Shown: positions 7,072 through 10,031 of the stretch, one piece after another | Layout of the letters: every line of letters starts with the position of its first letter | Position numbering within the stretch: the first letter of the stretch is position 1 | Program-made: the position numbers and the translations under genes | Notes under the pieces: model-generated | What the model saw: only the letters and a program-made list of their open reading frames with translations | Told to the model about the DNA's origin: nothing | Databases searched by the model: none | Assembly: GCA_946482615.1 (NCBI GenBank) | Contig: CAMLSF010000130.1 | Span: 1 to 10,031 of the forward strand | Length of the DNA stretch: 10,031 nt | Direction of reading: 5' to 3' | Origin: an uncultured Chromatiaceae bacterium | GTDB taxonomy: Bacteria > Pseudomonadota > Gammaproteobacteria > Enterobacterales > Alteromonadaceae

Positions 7072-7476
7072 TCAAACAGAAGCCTGCAGCATTTCCATAT
7101 AGAGCAGTTCCCAGACATGGCCATCCAGATCCTGAAAGCCATGCGCATACATAAAAGCATGATCCTGGGGCTGGTTATAAGTTCTGCCACCGGCATCAAC
7201 CGCCTTTTGCACCAACTCATCCACTTCAGCTTTGCTGTGACAACTTAAACAGTTCAGCACTTGCGTCTGCTGATGGCTGTTCACTAAGGGATTCGGGCTG
7301 AATGAAGCAAACTTTTCTTTGCTAAGCAGCATCAGATATAAGTGTTCAGACAGCACAATGCAGCTGGCGGTATCGTCACTAAACTGAGGATAAAAACCAA
7401 AACCCAGCTGCAGATAAAAGTCAGTGGCGGCTGTTAAATCGGCTGCGGCTAAGTTGATAAATAATTTACGCTGCAT
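7072..7476 (-). CDS. VOC-family (glyoxalase/bleomycin-resistance fold) protein
   Basis: Protein of 134 aa, the usual size of a single-domain vicinal oxygen chelate protein made of two beta-alpha-beta-beta-beta modules. The first opens with KLFINLAAADLTAATDFYLQLGF, the second ends with FQDLDGHVWELLYME (114-128), where E123 sits at the place of a metal-ligand Glu. The KLFINL start resembles the COG3607-type 'predicted lactoylglutathione lyase' group, members of which mostly lack a known substrate. It starts with ATG at 7476-7474; GAGG eight or so bases upstream is a good ribosome site. It stands alone between eptA (65 bp upstream on the same strand) and glnS (103 bp to its ATG). It could be co-transcribed with eptA, since I see no strong terminator between them, but the function link is not evident. 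Confidence 0.88.
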   Translation of the reverse strand: MQRKLFINLAAADLTAATDFYLQLGFGFYPQFSDDTASCIVLSEHLYLMLLSKEKFASFSPNPLVNSHQQTQVLNCLSCHSKAEVDELVQKAVDAGGRTYNQPQDHAFMYAHGFQDLDGHVWELLYMEMLQASV

Positions 7477-7541
7477 GCTTTTCCCTCAATAGCTATCGCC
7501 AGCCAGAGTACCTGAAGCCCTCCCTGACGAAAAGGTCGTTT

Positions 7542-9200
7542 TCAGTCTTTGCAAGGCTGAAACAGATCCAGTTGTCGCTGCCGGACCTTGCTACTGATTT
7601 GAAAGAGCCCCAATAAGCTATGGAACAAATTGTCGTGACTCAGTTGTTGTCTGGTTCTTTGCTCCATACATTCAGCTGTTAGCTGCTGTGTTCTGGCATA
7701 GGCATCAGACATCCACCATAACATTGGCACTTTGGTCTGAGCATCCGGCGCCATCCAATACGGCAGACCATGCAGATAAACCCCGTTTTCTCCCAAAGAT
7801 TCGCCGTGATCGGATAGATACAGCATGGCCGTCTGATAATCCTGCTCGCCTTGTAGCTGCTGAATAATACGACTAAGCAGCTCATCAGTGGCCACTATGC
7901 TGTTGTCATAGGCATTGATAATGCCCGCTTGCTGACAAAGTTGCAGCTGCTTGTCAGTACATTCGGGTAAAAAGTGTTTTTGGCTGCTGGCACTGCGTTT
8001 GAAATACTCGGGACCGTGACTGCCCAGTTGATGCAATACGATCAACCTGTCCCGGGGAGATGCTTTATTAAGTTCTGCCTCCAGCGCCTGCAGTAAAATT
8101 TCGTCTTTGCACTGGCCGTCCTGACATAAGGGATTGCTGCTGTCGTTAAATAAAAACTCTGACTGCACTCTGTCACAGACAGTTTTGCAGCCGGAATTAT
8201 TGTCAAACCAGCGGATATGTATGCCAGTACGCTGCAGTATATCCAGCACATTGCTGGAGTTTTTTGCTACAGACTCAACATAGTGATCACGCCCCATGCC
8301 GGAAAACATACAAGGCACAGAATGGGCTGTAGCAGTGCCGCAGGAGCTGACATCAGTAAAACTGTAGACAGGTAACGCGGATAAAGCCGGATTGGTGGCT
8401 CTTGGATAGCCGTTGAGCTGAAAATGATCCGCCCTGGCTGTTTCCCCTAACACCAGCACAATCAGCCGTGGTTTTGCTGTTTTTGCCGTCACAGGCTGCA
8501 CAGCGTCAGTGCCGGACTCGATAAATGGCTCAGGAAAACGGCTTTTGAGCCAGGAACCGGAAAAAGACACAGCGGCCGATACCGGGCTGACGGGTAAAGC
8601 CAAATGTTTCACATCTCTGAAATTACGGAAAAATGGCGCCAGATCGGAATAAGCAGAAGCGGCCAGACTAAACAGCGCTGCAAAAATCAGCAGCAGGCAA
8701 AGCAGCCAATGCACAACAAACTTTTTCAGCGGTATCACCCGGACTTGGATCAGACTGCTGCACAATAGCGGAAACAACATCACAGTGCTGACAGTCCAGA
8801 GCATAGAAATACTCAGCAACCCCTTCGCCTCTGCGGTATCCGTTTCCATGGCGTTTTGCAGCATAGAGGTGTCTATCACTATGCCAAAGCTGGTAATAAA
8901 GTAATAGCTGACAGCCCCTGCTGCAAAGAGCAGCAGTATCACAGGCTTTTGAATCCTTCTGAAACTGACTAAAACCGCCAGCAAAAAGTTAAGTAAAAAC
9001 AGCAATAAAATCAGACAAAGCTGCAGTTGAAACTGGCCCGGAACTTTGGCCTGAATACCGGACAAAAATGGGCCATTCAGCAACAAGGTCATGCCAAGTG
9101 CAGAGATCAGGGCAAACCACAATGGATGCCAGAGTTTTTGCGTTTGTACTACACTTGGACTTGTACTGACCTGGCTTAAGGTGGCAATCACATCAGGCAT
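7542..9200 (-). CDS. eptA: Lipid A phosphoethanolamine transferase, EptA/MCR class
   Basis: Inner-membrane enzyme of 552 aa that moves phosphoethanolamine from phosphatidylethanolamine to lipid A phosphates on the periplasmic side, lowering surface charge and cationic peptide binding. About five N-terminal helices (residues 28-185) precede a sulfatase-fold periplasmic domain. Zinc and nucleophile residues are in place: E253 in LGETARADHF, T291 in SCGTATAHSVPC (the second Thr of CGTAT), H395 in GSHGPEYF, D464-H465 in SDHGESLGENG, and H477. The cysteine pairs C287/C297, C338/C342 and C414/C422 match the disulfide pattern of this class. The ATG at 9200-9198 has GGAG nine bases upstream and overlaps the PAP2 gene by 8 bp. 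A PmrA-type operator precedes the operon. Closely related enzymes modify core heptose or other glycans, so the exact acceptor is likely but not certain. Confidence 0.93.
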   Translation of the reverse strand: MPDVIATLSQVSTSPSVVQTQKLWHPLWFALISALGMTLLLNGPFLSGIQAKVPGQFQLQLCLILLLFLLNFLLAVLVSFRRIQKPVILLLFAAGAVSYYFITSFGIVIDTSMLQNAMETDTAEAKGLLSISMLWTVSTVMLFPLLCSSLIQVRVIPLKKFVVHWLLCLLLIFAALFSLAASAYSDLAPFFRNFRDVKHLALPVSPVSAAVSFSGSWLKSRFPEPFIESGTDAVQPVTAKTAKPRLIVLVLGETARADHFQLNGYPRATNPALSALPVYSFTDVSSCGTATAHSVPCMFSGMGRDHYVESVAKNSSNVLDILQRTGIHIRWFDNNSGCKTVCDRVQSEFLFNDSSNPLCQDGQCKDEILLQALEAELNKASPRDRLIVLHQLGSHGPEYFKRSASSQKHFLPECTDKQLQLCQQAGIINAYDNSIVATDELLSRIIQQLQGEQDYQTAMLYLSDHGESLGENGVYLHGLPYWMAPDAQTKVPMLWWMSDAYARTQQLTAECMEQRTRQQLSHDNLFHSLLGLFQISSKVRQRQLDLFQPCKD

Positions 9201-9924
9201 TTTGGTTTACTCCAGCTGTATGGGCCTTAGCTTTTGGCCCGGGCCGCCTGACGTAATAAATGGCAGTGCACAATGTCCAGCACACTGCTGCGGTAAAAAT
9301 ATCGTGAGAGAAAAAATGGGCTCCCCTGCTTTGCTGGACAGCGCCCAGCACTACACCTGTCAGCGCCGCAGCAGTCAGAGCTTTATTGGCCCACTGAGGT
9401 TTCAGCTCGAGAAAAAAGTAATAAAGCCCAAGCCAGGCAAAACCTATACTGGCGTGCCCTGCAGGAAAACATAAATGAACAGGAGTGGCTTCCGGTCTTA
9501 TCTGCAACAACCCATAAAACGGCATATCGCCGCCAAACTGACTCAGATCCCAGGGGCATTCCATCGGCAACAGATGCTTTAAAAAAGCCACCAGAGCAAA
9601 ACAGCTCACCACTGAATACAACAAAGTCCTGAGCGCATGGCTTAACAGTGCAGCTGTTCCGGCCAAACTCAGCCATAGGGTGTAGCCAATCAGCGTCAAC
9701 ACCAGCAGCAGGTTGAAATCCCGCACTCTGTCATGCAATAGGTTTTGCGTCAGCCAGTGATGCTGCAGGGCCCATTGCCCCCCCTGCAGTTGATACCACC
9801 ACCCCGCCAGCACAAAATCCAGTTTTTGCTGGTAAAACAGATAAAACAACAGACTGAGCAGAATCAAAGGCAAGACGAGCACTTTTAGTAAAGAGCCCCT
9901 GTAAGACGACGATAAAGGCAACAA
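9193..9924 (-). CDS. PAP2-superfamily membrane phosphatase, CPWD variant
   Basis: Protein of 243 aa with about five to six membrane helices. It carries the three PAP2 phosphatase motifs in order, in variant form: K116 plus six residues then C123-P124-W-D (Cys in place of the usual Arg), FPAGH at 153-157, and S199-R200 with H207-D208 (R200-x6-H207, one residue longer than usual). This matches my memory of the COG3907 'membrane-associated PAP2' group, whose substrates are poorly defined. It probably removes or transfers phosphate from a lipid phosphate or pyrophosphate at the membrane. The start is TTG at 9924-9922, because no ATG occurs until residue 121 and GGAG (9933-9936) lies eight bases upstream. 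It is the first gene of the PAP2-eptA pair, overlapping eptA by 8 bp, which points to lipid A or phospholipid work. Confidence 0.9.
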   Translation of the reverse strand: MLPLSSSYRGSLLKVLVLPLILLSLLFYLFYQQKLDFVLAGWWYQLQGGQWALQHHWLTQNLLHDRVRDFNLLLVLTLIGYTLWLSLAGTAALLSHALRTLLYSVVSCFALVAFLKHLLPMECPWDLSQFGGDMPFYGLLQIRPEATPVHLCFPAGHASIGFAWLGLYYFFLELKPQWANKALTAAALTGVVLGAVQQSRGAHFFSHDIFTAAVCWTLCTAIYYVRRPGPKAKAHTAGVNQNA

Positions 9925-9956
9925 AATAACTACTCCGGATCAGTCACAACAATGAT

Positions 9957-9973
9957 GGCTTTAAGCTAAAGCC
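9957..9973. repeat. Perfect inverted repeat in the PAP2-eptA leader
   Basis: GGCTTTA (9957-9963) and TAAAGCC (9967-9973) are exact reverse complements around a three-base centre. It lies between the PmrA-like box and the ribosome site, where the -10 region or transcript start should be. It could be a second operator or a small hairpin in the mRNA leader. Confidence 0.5.
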
Positions 9974-9978
9974 GAAAA

Positions 9979-9995
9979 CTTAAGGCATACTTAAA
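9979..9995 (-). promoter_or_regulatory. PmrA/BasR-type operator
   Basis: On the minus strand TTTAAG, TATGC, CTTAAG reads from 9995 to 9979. Both half-sites fit the published PmrA box, HTTAAK-N5-HTTAAK, at every position with the exact five-base spacing. It lies 55 bases upstream of the TTG start of the PAP2-eptA operon, and eptA (pmrC) is a classical PmrA target. The read-out is direct; PmrA binding here is inferred. Confidence 0.6.
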
Positions 9996-10000
9996 ACATA

Positions 10001-10031
10001 AAAAAACGGCAGTATCAGACTGCCGTTTTTT
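10001..10031. terminator. Bidirectional Rho-independent terminator
   Basis: An eight-base stem, ACGGCAGT (10006-10013) with ACTGCCGT (10019-10026), has a five-base loop and is flanked by five A on the left and five T on the right up to the window edge. The symmetry lets it work in both directions. On the minus strand it would end a gene entering from the right, isolating the PAP2-eptA promoter. Confidence 0.9.

Noticed and set aside
7527..7543. ACGA-TCGT hairpin with TTTT between eptA and the VOC gene
   Set aside because: A four-pair stem with the T-run on the plus strand, opposite to the direction of both genes.

Overview
The window looks like the chromosome of a Gammaproteobacterium. It carries a GlnRS of 553 residues close to the enteric type, an EptA-class lipid A phosphoethanolamine transferase, and a PspE-like periplasmic rhodanese. 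Overall protein style and the short GTCAGAGCC-type palindromes suggest the Alteromonadales/Rheinheimera neighbourhood, but that placement is an impression, not a measurement. Coding density is high, and every gene except one (968-1588) is on the minus strand. I see no rRNA, tRNA, CRISPR array, insertion sequence or prophage gene.

Layout, right to left (the direction of most transcription): a strong bidirectional terminator (10001-10031) insulates a two-gene operon of a PAP2-family membrane phosphatase (9193-9924) and eptA (7542-9200), which overlap by 8 bp. Upstream of it is a perfect match to the PmrA/BasR operator consensus (9979-9995), suggesting an envelope-modification operon of the polymyxin-response type. 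Next come a VOC/glyoxalase-fold protein (7072-7476) and glnS (5308-6969), which has its own TATAAT promoter. The 180-bp gap after glnS holds two near-identical REP-like palindromes. It is followed by a secreted orphan solute-binding-like protein (4276-5127).

A compact four-gene unit then runs from 4172 to 1578: a LysE/RhtB-type exporter, an ABC ATPase, a multi-spanning membrane protein (probable ABC permease) and a secreted rhodanese. The junctions are TAAATG, a 29-bp overlap and an ATGA overlap, so the four are almost certainly co-transcribed and translationally coupled. A START-domain protein with a signal peptide (968-1588, plus strand) converges on it, the two 3' ends overlapping by 11 bp.

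Divergent from the START gene, an unrecognised soluble protein (367-906) with a faint PD-(D/E)XK-like pattern is ATGA-coupled to a membrane protein cut by the left edge (1-370).

The least described parts are the LysE-ABC-permease-rhodanese operon and the nuclease-like/membrane pair at the left edge. The best supported regulatory finding is the PmrA box in front of PAP2-eptA.
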